Shown here: piece after piece, positions 21,301 through 32,398 of the stretch
How the letters are laid out: each line of letters starts with the position of its first letter
How positions within the stretch are numbered: the first letter of the stretch is position 1
Assembly (NCBI RefSeq): GCF_964199755.1
Contig: NC_133911.1
Span: 5,049,001 to 5,113,000 of the forward strand
Length of the DNA: 64,000 bases
Direction of reading: 5' to 3'
Source of the DNA: Larus michahellis
Taxonomy: Eukaryota > Chordata > Aves > Charadriiformes > Laridae
The notes under the pieces: model-generated
The model's input: only the letters and a program-made list of their open reading frames with translations
Told to the model about the DNA's origin: nothing
Database searches by the model: none
Program-made: the position numbers and the translations under genes

Positions 21301-24300
21301 TTTATTGCTCTCCTTTCACCATCCAACCTCTCACTTACCAGCATATATTCCCATGATAACACGTGAAAGGATGATTACTTCAAAGGTTTTTGCTATCTCT
21401 GAGGTTCCCATAAGGATTGCAGCAGTAATGGAGAAGAGGTTATTTATCAGCAAAGTGCCCTTTCTGCAAAGCAATAGAGAAGGAGACAGATTCCAGTGAT
21501 TTCTTCTAAGGCCCCAGGAGCGGGTAGATCCCCTCTGTGTTATACTATCCAAAACTCAAATGAATCACCATCCCAAAGACTAATCAAAGAGAAAATGGTG
21601 ATTGACCCATTTTTCCTGCAGGGAATGAAGGCTTCAAGAAAGAACTGCAGTTTCTCAGGAAACCCGCTCTTAGCCCCCAGCCCAGAACTGTCATCGTTGC
21701 TCTCTACCTGGCTCAGCGCCCAGCGTACAGCCTGGCCTTGACTATACTAAAACCATATAAATTCTTCTATGTGTGGGAGGCAACCGGTATCGCCGAGTCC
21801 GGCAACTAATCACCAGCCCATCTGCCGTGCAATCAAGGTGCGTGTGACACAGTCAGGCTCCTGAGGGGCTCGGCAGGCTGGAGTGACCAGTGAGGCAAGT
21901 CTTGTCTGAACCCAGCGAACTGTTGGTGAAGGATGTTAAACACCACTGTCACGTACCGGCCACAATTGTTGACCATAGGCCACACCATGAGGGACCCAAA
22001 CAAGCCACCCAGAGGATACATGGACACAGTAAGGGACCAGAGCAACGTCTGGAAGCCACTGTCCATAGGCACTCCAGTCCTGTTGAAGTAGGTTCTGTTG
22101 TAGAAGTCTTGCATGTACTGGAAAGAAATACAGAGCATGTTTAGCACAGTCAGTAAAATTTTCATGCTGTAAGAGCTAATTAACATCAAAAGCCATAAAG
22201 CTTTACACAAATGCCTTGATAAAAACCAGAATGGCCGAGTTGGAAAATGAATGCAAGAGAGGGGTGGAGAAGCCTGCACTAGAAAACTGTTCCTACAAGT
22301 TATCCTGCCTTATAGGATTAGCCTGGTTTCCAGAAGCGAAGGCTTTCCTCGTGCCCCATCCCTGCTGGGCAAAGTCCGAACAGCTGAACACCCACCTCTC
22401 CTTTGCTGGGGAACCACTTTTCACCAGGTGCCTGGTGATTCAGAGCATGGAGGAGCACAAGCACCTGCCCACCCAGAACCTTCTGTTACACCCCTGCCTC
22501 CTTTTGTTTGTAAACCTGCTCCTGGGGTCCGACCTACCGGGGCTGGAGAATTGATGACGGACACATTGTACCCGTACTGGAAAGAAGATCCAAACGCAGA
22601 TATCAGTGCTACCAGCGCAAGCAAAAACGTCATTTTCTGCAGAGGGGAAAAAAGCCACACACAAACACCACCTTAGAAGCAGGTTTGGCTTTTAGGCATA
22701 AACAACACTCAGTAAAAATAATGAAATAACCCTAAGACTTGCCTTCTGTGTTGTTCAATTCACGCTACTGTATAAAGAAAGTCCAATGGGTTGTTTTCGT
22801 TATAAATCATTTTGTTCTGCTTGATTTGCACATAGTCATTACAGTAATTCATTCTACTCTTTCCCGCTATTGATGGATCATTTGGGTGGTGAATAGTTTT
22901 TAAGTTATCATGCTTAAAATACCACCCCGCAGGGAAAAAGTTGTACGCAATTATTCTTTTCTCCAACATGCAAATTGGTTAGTGAAATAACACAGGATAT
23001 TGGCAGAGGAAAGCTTTAAAAGGAAAAGATTTTGCACAAAGCGGCAAAATCTCTTACCTCTTTATTTGCTCTGCTTTCACATGCTGGCTTGTTCTGCCTC
23101 CCACATTTCAGGATCAAGCTGTTTATGGATCTAATTCGATCGCCATTGAAGCCAATTAGAATTTATCCAAGAGGCTGAGGGAGGGCTCGCTCGGGGCTGT
23201 AAGAGCAGCCTCTGCAGTTAAACAGAAGGGCGAAATTGCCATCTGGAGTAGGATCAAACATCAGCCACGTTTGTGGGTACACACTCCTCAGGGCTACAAG
23301 CAACTCGTTTTTCGCAACAATTTCGCTTCTATTCAGTCCTCAGGCTGGTCCTACTGTGGTGACTGGGGTTTTGGGGATTTTTTTTTTTTTAATATTTTTT
23401 TTAATAGCCCACTAATATATCTCATTGCTGCTATGTCAATAAAGTAATTTTTCATTCAGACACATGTAATTTTTTGTCACCGTCATTAGCCTTAATATCT
23501 GCAAGGTTTTACGTCCCAACATTCAACTCCAGGTTCCACGTGAAGGATATGTCATTTCCCTAATTAAATATCTGTCCAAAAAGCTGCTGGTACTCCTTAT
23601 ATTCCTGCTATTCCTCAGAGCCTCTAGCAGCTCACCTCCAGAGGTCTGCAAAGTTTAAGGCACTGCAGGTCAAAATTCAAGTCGATCTCAGACCAAGGAT
23701 CAGGAGGAAGCTGAGGCTTCCAGCTACGTTTTCTAGGAATAGACTGTTGACATTCTGGCGTTGTGACGACAAGCAGGCTGCCTTGCTCTCGTTACACAAA
23801 TCCCAGGAGCTCAAAAGAGCCGCTGGTGTTAATTATTCACGCTCAGTACTTTTAGGAAAACCTCTGGCATACACGAGCATTGCATTGTGCAAGATCCCAC
23901 AAAAAACGCTGCTGTAAAGGCAGCCCCCATCCAGAAGCACCTGCTGCCTGGAACCGATTAGAGCGTAGGAAAGAAAACTCACACAGGGAAGGGGAAAGTC
24001 ACCCAGAAGTGACATGGTCGGTCAGCTGCAGACAGAGAAAGCCAGGAGACTCAGCACAAGACTACGCTGCAGACAAACATAAATGGGGCTTAAGAACACA
24101 GGTGCCTCTGCTCTCCCTGGGAGATCAGTTGCGGATGTGGTAGCCAAAAAGACGTCGGTCTTCTCCTTCCCTTCCAAGTACCTGCCGATCTCAAACAGCT
24201 TGCCCTGCATCTCTGTGGGAGGCCGAAGTTGGAAGCGCGGAGCCTGGCATACTTACCCCCTTTGAACCTTCATCGCAGTCGGAGCTCTCCCGCTTCTCTC

Positions 24301-24313
24301 CTTTCAACTTCAT
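15094..24313 (-). CDS. SLC2A5: SLC2A5, facilitative fructose transporter GLUT5 (12 coding exons)
   Basis: This is a plasma-membrane major-facilitator sugar transporter with 12 predicted membrane helices. Exons in transcript order: 24257-24313, 22538-22636, 21957-22117, 21339-21463, 19510-19662, 19307-19432, 18827-19014, 18319-18429, 17726-17827, 17238-17313, 15977-16104 and 15094-15327. Phases agree throughout and give 519 aa (human GLUT5 is 501). Family motifs: GRKGT after helix 2, PESPR (222-226), QQLSGVNA (296-303), ESLGRR, and PETK (469-472). Q175 in VPQLFI matches the GLUT5 glutamine whose change to Glu shifts rat GLUT5 toward glucose, and the helix 5 stretch follows GLUT5, not GLUT7. 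N59 and N64 are sequons in the first external loop. Oddity: the helix 10 GPxPIP motif reads GASPIP (398-403). SLC2A7 is the nearest alternative and fits less well. Confidence 0.93.
15977..16104 (-). CDS. SLC2A5: SLC2A5 coding exon 11
   Basis: Residues 400-442. [18 protein letters not shown] and [11 protein letters not shown] follow human GLUT5 almost residue for residue (helices 10-11). The donor is GTAAGA. Confidence 0.94.
17238..17313 (-). CDS. SLC2A5: SLC2A5 coding exon 10
   Basis: Residues 375-400, a 76-bp exon. It includes H395 in IGHAIGA, a histidine kept in GLUT5, and A399 where the family motif normally has proline. The donor is GTAAGT. Confidence 0.92.
17726..17827 (-). CDS. SLC2A5: SLC2A5 coding exon 9
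   Basis: Exactly 34 codons (341-374): [18 protein letters not shown], with the conserved GRR loop between helices 8 and 9. The acceptor and donor are CAG/GT. Confidence 0.93.
18319..18429 (-). CDS. SLC2A5: SLC2A5 coding exon 8
   Basis: Exactly 37 codons (304-340): [16 protein letters not shown], then [16 protein letters not shown] (helices 7-8). The donor is GTAAGT. Confidence 0.93.
18827..19014 (-). CDS. SLC2A5: SLC2A5 coding exon 7
   Basis: Residues 241-303. The cytoplasmic loop [18 protein letters not shown] leads into LRWQLISI and the helix 7 motif QQLSGVNA. The donor is GTGAGT. Confidence 0.93.
19307..19432 (-). CDS. SLC2A5: SLC2A5 coding exon 6
   Basis: Residues 199-241: [18 protein letters not shown], then [12 protein letters not shown], the conserved loop after helix 6. 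The donor is GTACAG. Confidence 0.93.
19510..19662 (-). CDS. SLC2A5: SLC2A5 coding exon 5
   Basis: Residues 148-199: [18 protein letters not shown], then [19 protein letters not shown]. It holds Q175, equivalent to the GLUT5 fructose-selectivity glutamine. The acceptor is GACTACTAG. Confidence 0.93.
20876..20943. repeat. 34-bp tandem duplication in SLC2A5 intron 4
   Basis: Two identical adjacent 34-bp units (20876-20909, 20910-20943), beginning TTAGAAGGATTATTCTATTT. They run straight into an A-rich tract (about 20941-20987). Confidence 0.95.
20941..20987. repeat. A-rich tract
   Basis: A run of A broken by a few G and one C directly follows the 34-bp duplication. It resembles the tail of a retroposed sequence, but no element is recognisable on either side. 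Confidence 0.8.
21339..21463 (-). CDS. SLC2A5: SLC2A5 coding exon 4
   Basis: Residues 106-148: [27 protein letters not shown] and [12 protein letters not shown] (helices 3-4). The donor is GTAAGT. Confidence 0.93.
21957..22117 (-). CDS. SLC2A5: SLC2A5 coding exon 3
   Basis: Residues 53-106. The external loop [15 protein letters not shown] carries sequons N59 and N64; helix 2 follows ([15 protein letters not shown]). The donor is GTACGT. Confidence 0.93.
22538..22636 (-). CDS. SLC2A5: SLC2A5 coding exon 2
   Basis: Exactly 33 codons (20-52). [20 protein letters not shown] is helix 1 with the GLUT5-type [10 protein letters not shown] segment. The acceptor is CTCTGCAG and the donor GTAGGT. Confidence 0.94.
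24257..24313 (-). CDS. SLC2A5: SLC2A5 coding exon 1 (cytoplasmic N-terminus)
   Basis: Nineteen charged codons, [19 protein letters not shown], joined in phase 0 to exon 2. A good donor (GGGG/GTAAGT) and the TATA box just upstream support this start. The short N-terminus itself is poorly conserved, so this exon is less certain than the others. Confidence 0.8.
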
Positions 24314-24347
24314 TTTGGTGTTTTAACCGCAGATGCCGAGTAACAGG

Positions 24348-24356
24348 CTTTTATAG
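24348..24356 (-). promoter_or_regulatory. SLC2A5: SLC2A5 TATA box (CTATAAAAG)
   Basis: A textbook TATA box on the minus strand lies about 40 bp before the start codon. The usual 25-30 bp spacing puts transcription start near 24325, leaving a 5' leader of only about 10-15 bases unless initiation is further upstream. Confidence 0.65.
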
Positions 24357-24399
24357 CCAAAACAGACAACACAGGGGACAGAAACGCCCCGCATGGAAA

Positions 24400-27300
24400 A
24401 CCCGCCTCTGTGACTTTTCAGGAAACATCCAATCAACGACAAGCTCTATCAGCCGAAGAAAGTTGTCGTCTGACCATTCCCCTTCTCTGCGTGACTGCCT
24501 CGTGGCTTCTCTTTCTTTTTTTTGTTAAAATCTGTTGCCGCTGGGTCACCTCTTCCGCCAAATCTTGACTCAAACCAGAGGTGCCGCCCAGCTACAGGGG
24601 AAACAGGCTCACGTCTCCAACTAGAAGGGGCAGACATATCGCAAAATGTGCTAAACGAGCTCTTTTCCCCCAGCTATACGCATCTGGACAAGACCAGTCT
24701 ACAGCAATAGAGCCACCGCTCCTTCCCCCTGCAGCTGATGGGTGGACGGTGCAGCTGAAGAGGCCACCCAGCAACTGTGACATTCTGGTGGAAAGGGGCC
24801 ACTCTGTGGGAGCATCCTCAGCGGCAGAGAGGGTGTTTGCCATGGCCACAGCCACAAAACCGAACAGCGTTAACCCTCCTGCAGCCACAAATTGCGTGTC
24901 TGCCTTTGGGCTGAAATACTGCTCATTGTCCCACCTCGCACGGACCAATCTGCTCAGAGAGCAGGTTCATCCTCTCAGATCCGTGGGTTTGACGGTGCGC
25001 AGAACACTCTTTCCACTAAAGCATGTTGCTTTCCCCTCAACACACAAGGTACACCATGTGGTTTCAGGCTTATTATTAACCCCCTACACTATGAGACTGC
25101 TTTGAACAGTACAGGACTTGGTTAATAGTCAACTACAATTTGTAGAGTTTATCACAGAGAAATGCAAAGTTCACAGATACCTCCAGCAATCAGAGAAACT
25201 GGAACCAAACCTTATTGTTACTGGTGCACCTGCCTTTAACAGCCAACTAAAAAAAAAAAACCAAACACGCACCCTCTTGGGCAACAGGAGTTGTTCACGT
25301 GTTTTGCATGCATTCCTTGCATGGTTGCAGCCTCCCTTGCCCCATGTGGAAGCATTTGGCTCTAAAAATAGGAAGGGGAACAGAGCCCTGTTGCTGTCGG
25401 GGCAGTGGAATGCAGTCCCTAGACTTCTTGCCGTTTGTCTTTTATTTCATTTGTTCTAAGCTAACAACCTCAAGGATGCTGTTTGCTCCGATATTGTGAC
25501 AGAGGATCACACCTCAGGAACACTCCTGCTTCATAGTCCCACCATGTGGTGTCTCAACTGAAGAGAGGTGCAAACCAGAATATCCACTTCGCCCGTAACT
25601 CATGTTTCTCCACGTTCCTCTGCATTCCCGTTGAGAACGTAGCCGGCTGGCGCCAACCGAGACACTCCGAGCTCGCTCAGCTTTTCCCACGCTGCCTTCA
25701 ACCATTGCTCAAAGCACCCCAAAACAAACGGGACAGGGCATACATGCTCACTCCGCAACTGGCTTAGTTCTCACTTTCACAGATCTTTGGCCAGAAGAGG
25801 GAAAATGGGAAGTGAGCCATTCTGCCCCAGCAGTGGGGAAATTGCAAGGAGGACAAGCTTCTTTCATGAAATTCCTGTTCTTTAAAGACAGTATCACTCT
25901 TGTGGATAACTCTTATAAGAAAGGAGCATTTTCTGTCCTGGTCTTTAAACCCCTTCCCTGAACTTGAAGAAATAATCTTGATACATACAGAAATCAATCA
26001 GGACATGTATGTTTGTCCTCCAAAACCCTTCACCAGAGTAAATATTTGCTTATGGCAGCAGAACACTTTGAATATTTGCCAAACACACAAGAATCCACAG
26101 TAACAACATCCATAAAGTAGTAACTGGCACTGGGATGATCTTGGAGGAGACTGATGAAGGGAGACAGGATGGTGAATGAACTTCTTGGACTTTCAAAGCA
26201 ATTGCAGGGCTATAGTTTTTTTCCACAGTTGAGAACCTGTTGGACTTGGGCAAAGAACAGAGCCAGTAACAAGTAAAGAGAGACGATTTTACAGGCATTT
26301 TACAAGCACATTTTCAATTTCAGCTACAGCACATACTAAGCTTCTTACACCTGCTCTTCACCCCAGACTGCGTTTGCCTGAAGACATTAACTCAGCTCTG
26401 TATCTTTTCTCCTCTGGCCTTATCCACCACGCGGTGAGAGTTCCCATGCATGTATACAGGGAACTATTTACACTCAGCCCAATTGTCTGTGCTCAAAGTT
26501 GGATCCTATGAAATCCTGGCAGCTTTGGCAAAAATAGCTAAGAGGGGAGGGCTTAGTTTCCAGGAGAATGAGTCTGCTGGAGAACACCAACTGTGAGCTA
26601 TACAGAAGTGACGGTGAGCCGAGGAGCTGGCAGTCAGCCACGCCGCAGTGTGCTGATTGCAGTGCTTGCAGTAAGATTTCTTAGGAGACATCCCACAGTA
26701 TATGGCACGAGTGTGATGTTAGCAGCCTTTTCACCTGCATTTTGAGAAGGAACTGCATGTTCAGTCAAGGCTAATTCAGTATCACGTGCACTGGGGCCTC
26801 AAGGTGAAACAATAATTTAAGTAACAAATTATTTGCCTGCAAATAAGTCATGCACAGATACTGCCTTATCAGCTGTGTAAGTCGCTTCCAGCCAATTCAG
26901 CAAGAGGCAGATACAGCAGTCTCATCCCTAGCAATAGGAAAGGGGGTTGCTGGATAAATAAGCACACTCGGCAGGGAAACGACAGCAGACACGAGCCTCT
27001 GGAACTAAGAGGTAAGCGAGACCCTGTTCTTGCTGCACGAAGGCGACGCTAGGTAGCATCCTGCCAACCTTCTTCCTTTTCCATTGCTGCCCTCAAAGAC
27101 CATCTCGGAAGAGCCTCAGCCACACAGCTGCATCCCCAAGATAAAACCAGAGGAGCAGAGAGATCTGTAACCTTACCGTACCACGATCTGTTAAGTTGGC
27201 CTGGGAACTGTGTGGTCCTTTCTCTCTTGGCAGGGCTGCGTGACCTGAAGATGCTTCAGAAAGCGTTGGAATGCTTGGATGTTAAATCTCCATCCGTACT

Positions 27301-28960
27301 TTGTTCAGCACAAGCACCCAGCTGCAGAAGCACCCAACTATCAAAATACCTACAACTGCCCTTTTGGACTTTAGTGAGCCCATTTTTCTCTCCAGGACAG
27401 AAATACTGACTGTGCCAGCCAAGACGCTGCCTTGTGCCAGCTCGTGCCCCTCTGCCTCCACTGCTGCAGTTCCATATAGGCTTGCACAGACTACAAGATA
27501 CACCGAATTCAGTGCAGCACAACAGACATTCCCACTGCTCCTGAGCAGCAGGAACGACTTGTTTTATGCAACCGTTAAATCTTCTAAACATTAGGTTTGG
27601 CAGCGTTAGAGTACTCTGGTGTCACCTCTGTAACCGTTCTTCATGATGAGAAGATAGTAGTGGCATAACTAGAAATTACTCTTCTAAGATGCTCCCCTGC
27701 TTTAGCAACAGGATTTACCCTTTTCTTGCAAATATGCAGTTTGTTAAACACACAACTTCTAGGTTTTAAAGTAAAACCGACACTGCCCAAATCTTTCTGT
27801 ACTACAGAACCCTGGTTCACTCCTAGAGCCAGGGATCATCTTGCAGTTGGACTCAAGTCTTGGGAAGAAGACAAAAAGGGTAAGAAAAAAAAAAAAGAGT
27901 AAATAGGATTTTCCAATGACCAGATCAGTATCAACAGTACCAGTAAGTAGTCTAACAGTACTGCTCGTATGTATAGGTGTATAGAGCGAACATTTTTTCA
28001 AAGGCTTGTTGTGCAGTCAGGAGGCAGAGCACTGACACAAAGGACACAGTGCAAGTCCTCCCAACAAGGCAGCCAAAACACTGCAAAGAGCCTTCGCTCG
28101 CGTCTAACCCTGCAGAACAAACAATCCTCCCTCTGCTTGCTGTCTCCAGCATCTGGACTCCTTTCCTCACCTGCCCAGGTCAATCAGTTAAATTCGAACT
28201 CAGTTATGAAGCAGGATAAAGCAGATATCCCAGCTGGGAAGCATTGGGCAACCCTAGTAACAGACACTGTCACTCCATGGGTTGTGAACATAGCCCCGGT
28301 CCAGCACCACTTCCTGCACCAGGGGGAACAGGGTCTTGGCTGCTTCCAGCCAAGAGATGGCAAAAGTTTGAATCTATCCTGAGAAAAGCTCATTCACAGG
28401 TTGGAATCACATGGCAACTTACAAAGCAATACTCAACCGCCAGCCTGCCCACGCCTCATTTGTTTTTCCCCCATAATGACTTGAATTTTCTCTACTTGGG
28501 CAAGTCCTGGGTTGGCACCAGCTCTCTCCAGTGTTAGTCCCACCTACTTTACAGCCTCATCTGGAGAGGGTGCAACTGTAATCTCACCATTATGTAGTAT
28601 TTGTAATCTCACACAGCCAAGAGCCACAGTCCATAAGGTTAACAGGAGTCCCACACGCACTCCTCAGAGGTCTTTCCACAGGTCCTAGTAAGAGGTCAGT
28701 AAGAATGACCTATAACACATACCGGTCAACAGGTTGCTCAAACTGATAAAAGGTTTACATTTCCATACACAGAAAAAAAAAAAGATAAGAGGAACATATC
28801 TACAAATAGGTAGAAGAGATTTGCCTTCCTGTACATGTCTTAGTCTTTATGGTAGACACAAAAGAAACCTGAAGGAAGATCTCGCAACAGTTTCTCATCC
28901 AAATTCTCCAAGGGGCTGAGACCCACCACAACATGCTTGAACAACATCTTGGTAAAGAAA
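24400..28960. other. Intergenic region between SLC2A5 and the probable GPR157 3' end
   Basis: No exon of a known gene was recognised on either strand; in particular no second GLUT exon (SLC2A7) is present. A possible plus-strand transcript is noted at 26953-27409. Confidence 0.55.
26953..27409 (+). other. Possible short spliced plus-strand transcript, unknown
   Basis: Promoter-like elements (CCAAT at about 26894, GATAAATA at 26953-26960) precede a candidate exon ending at 27011 with donor GTAAGC. A good pyrimidine-rich acceptor (CTCTCTTGGCAG) ends at 27233. The frame after it, from ATG near 27251, encodes about 52 residues beginning MLQKALECLDVKSPSV and ends at 27409. I recognise no family and see no signal peptide. 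It could be a chance arrangement or a noncoding RNA. Confidence 0.2.
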
Positions 28961-28966
28961 CAAAAC

Positions 28967-28972
28967 TTTATT
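28967..28972 (-). terminator. GPR157: Candidate GPR157 poly(A) signal (AATAAA)
   Basis: This is the first minus-strand AATAAA I noticed downstream of the GPR157 stop, giving a 3' UTR of about 3.2 kb. It is a position-based guess. Confidence 0.35.
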
Positions 28973-31900
28973 TTGTAAAAGTTGGAGAAAATGTTTTTAA
29001 AAAAAAAAACAAAACAACAAGCGAGGAGCTGTAAATAAGGTAAAACACTATCTCCAAATAGCAAACAAAAACCATTCCCTCCCCAGCTCGGATATAACGC
29101 TCCCAAAGCAAGAGCCGACTGCAGCCTGTGCTTCAGCAGAGGACGTCCGGAGTTCAGAGCACACGCCAGGCACCGTCTTGCTGCTGGCGAGGGCAGTCCT
29201 TGCTGGAGGCTGGGGTGGTACATCCCAAGATCCCTGAGCACCAAGGGGGTCTGCAGAGTTCAGATTTCCCCAGGAGGCAATAAGCACGCTGCCATCACAA
29301 ACCCCGATGATGACAACCCCTAACCACCATGGAGGAGGAATAAACCATCAGGAGGAACTACCCGTCACCACCACCAAACAAGCACGTTTGCACACCACTG
29401 TCCACATTCAAGTGAAGAACAGGAGCCAGACCGGAGCTCCCTGGAAGACCTCATGCACTAGGACCAGAATCCATGCCCAGGATAGTAGTCCTACTCAGCA
29501 GCTACTAAAGTTTTCCTATCGCCACAGTATTTGTTCACCCCAGAACTCACAACATATTTGCCTTGTCAGACAGAAACCCCAAACAATTTTTCAGATTTAT
29601 AGTGGAGGGAGAGGGGAAGGAGGGAAGAAAACCAGGCAGTTAGAGTGCAGCCAAACAGTATCTTCCAGAGGGTCCTGAGCAAAGTTCAAGGCCAAATGCC
29701 AAGGAGGAACGCCGGGGCCTCTTCCCTTTGCTCGGCTGCTCCAGCGGTGCTTTTCCCCAGGCTCTAGCTCCCTCTGTGGGACTCCGGGATGATCCTGCAC
29801 CTGCTCAAAATGAAGCACAGTTAAAATCCAGGACTGCCTCACCTTCCCGCAGCCAGCGCGCCCTGGTTTGCCCTGAGCCAGGACAACAGGCTTGCTGCAG
29901 CCCAAGCTGCAGGGACATCAGCAGCTGAAAACAGCCATGATGGACCCATTCCTAAAGCGCAGCCAGATACCCCAACCTCAGCCACCTTCAGAAACAACAG
30001 AGTTAAAATCCCCCGGTCCGTGGCTGACAGGAAAGAGTTCAGAGTCATCTCCACAGACAACGGGGGCTGGAGGGACAACTGCCCCCAGCACCGCCCTGCA
30101 CTCGCACGTCACGCCAGGGGCCGAGGGGGACCTGCCAGGAGCAGCCATGCATTTCTGCACACCACCTCCCCGATTATCCCATCATCGTTTATATTTGGGC
30201 TGCAGTCAGCTTCAGTGTTAGGAGCCACAGACGCTTCTATGAAGTCCTCTGCTGGCTGTTTTTCCTTCTCTGTCCTTGCCGACATGAAGATGGACAGAGA
30301 CTTTCCGCTTGTATCAGCACAAGTGCTGTTGCCAAAAGCTGGCCTCTACAAACCACCGTGCTTCCCTGAACCCCTGGAGCTGGAAATGTAATTCTCTTGA
30401 GCTGCACATTCCTCCAACAACATTTCTCAGAGCTCTGTAATGGAAAAGGGCAAACTGAGAATGAGGAGTCTGTTTGGGTTAGGTTTTTTTTGAGGGGGTG
30501 GTTGGTTTTTTGTGTTTGTGGTGTTCTGTTTTGTTTTCCCTTAAGCCAAGCCGGTGACAATTTCACTTCTTCTCTTCAGGGATGGCTCAAAAAAAAACCC
30601 AAACAACAAAACACAGCACAATTCTAAGTCTCAACACTTAAGATTTAGTACCCTGCTCTTCTGCAAGAAGTTTTTAACGTAGGTCCTCTTTCCAAGCCAT
30701 ACTGGATTAACACGAGGTTGAGGTACCACGGTTGCTACTTAGCTTTTAGAAGTTTCCAAAAGCCTTTTGAAAGGAGCCAAAAATCTCTTGAAGTCATCTA
30801 TGCCAGAGATAAGATGTTTGCATCTACTCTTCAAAGACTCTAGTGATGCTAAAGAGCTGAACCCCTCTACAGCCCCATGAAACGTGTCAATGGGCTCTTG
30901 AGGACACCACCTTCCCATGCTTACACAGCCTGTGCGCAAGGGGGCTTAGGTATATTAGTATCATAATAGAGTTAATGCCAAGTCTTCAATTCAGGAAATA
31001 GCAGGACTTGCCTCTGCCTATAGTCCCATGAGATCACTGTATTATTTAACTGCTCTGCATGCTGTTAACATGACTAAAATTAAACTAATAAGAGCAGCTT
31101 TGGAACAGCTGGGTGCCTGGAGCAGCGGGAGCCCAACAGCTGCCCTCTCTCCCCAGGCAATTCACGAGGCTCCTCTTCTTTTTGCAGGAACTTGTTATAC
31201 AAGCTAAAACGAATTGCCAATGGATTTTAAAAAATTCTTTGTTTTGGGGGCTTTGTGGTCTGGGAGGACTAGAAACAGATGTACACGAGCAGTCTACTCA
31301 GAGACCGACCATAACCAATACCCAGCTCGCTTTCCAGGATGCTCGGCCCCTGCTCTGCCCGTGAGCCAGGCAGGTTCCCTGCCTTTCAGACCTGCCCTGC
31401 AGGTGTTTACCTCCTTCAGCTGCACTCTGTTACTGACGAGAGTGCCATCAATATCCGCCTCACCGGCAGAAACCCACACAGCACCCCAACCGCTCTTAAA
31501 TGCGTTAAGTCTTGACACCCCTGCACGCTCTGCAACCACTCATGGGGTCAAGCCCAAGGAAACAAGATGCTTTGAGAACTAGACGCTCACACAACTGGAC
31601 CCCTGCAAGGGCATCAGTGGCCAGTCTTGGACCTGAAATGATGAAGAGCTTCTGTCAAGTTTTTGCTGCTGCAGATTTCCTATGTAAGCTTGGATGAGTC
31701 ACCCTCCGCTTCCTTATAACGATCAGCAGCAGAGATTGCATTGCATTACGAGGAATACTTGAGGCAGTAAATACATCTGAACCGTGCAGCACTGAAGAAA
31801 TGTATATGTGCGTGGTGTTTTACATCAGAAGGAGCCACTAATTCCTCTTCTTCAGTTTTCACTGGTGCCCTGCCCCCATGGGCCAGACAGCACTGCAGTC

Positions 31901-32182
31901 TGTTTCCTCATTTTACAGGCTGGAGTAACAGACGCTACCCCAGCTCACAGGGAAGGGCAGCGGATCAGTTCTGTAAATGGTTTCACCCCAAAGGAGCATG
32001 ACGGGGAGCTGCTCTGGAGTCAGACAGGGAACCCCCACAGCGGCAGCAGAAACCGGCCTCTGTCGACTGCTGTCCCCCACCCCTCACCTCACGAAGCCGA
32101 GCAGAGACAGGGCAGGAGGAAAGACACGCTCGATCTTTACCAAGAAAGAAGAAATCAGCGCCGAGGTGTAGGCAGCCCAGGC
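28973..32182 (-). other. GPR157: Probable GPR157 3' UTR, otherwise no gene seen
   Basis: No recognisable coding exon lies on either strand of this stretch. The longer open frames match no protein I know and lack splice support. Its extent depends on the poly(A) candidate at 28967. Confidence 0.35.
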
Positions 32183-32398
32183 TCAGGTGCTGGAAAGCAC
32201 GGGTTTCGTCCCCTCAGGGCCTGGCACGTCCCTGGGGGGTTCTGGGCGCTGCCAGTGGCTGTCCGATCTTCGCAAAGGCCAGTCCAACTCATCGTGGTGG
32301 CAACAGCAAATGGAGGAAAATAGCCGAGTCCGGACCACCCGCGTACAGAGGACAAACATAATACAGTTGGCACCTCCTTGGAACGTGTTACCGATTCC
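32183..32398 (-). CDS. GPR157: GPR157 coding exon 4 (helix 7 and tail)
   Basis: Residues 263-333 and stop. GIGNTFQGGANCIMFVLCTR is helix 7. A CCCHH cluster at the membrane edge parallels the human polycysteine run and is a likely palmitoylation site. The rest of the tail is proline- and charge-rich and not conserved. Confidence 0.92.
   Translation of the reverse strand, partial: GIGNTFQGGANCIMFVLCTRVVRTRLFSSICCCHHDELDWPLRRSDSHWQRPEPPRDVPGPEGTKPVLSST

Noticed and set aside
24592-24948. Minus-strand open frame upstream of SLC2A5, considered as an extra N-terminal exon
   Set aside because: It has no GLUT-like sequence and lies upstream of the TATA box that fits the exon 1 start.
31808-32323. 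Plus-strand open frame of 171 codons
   Set aside because: It partly overlaps GPR157 exon 4 in antisense; no family resemblance.
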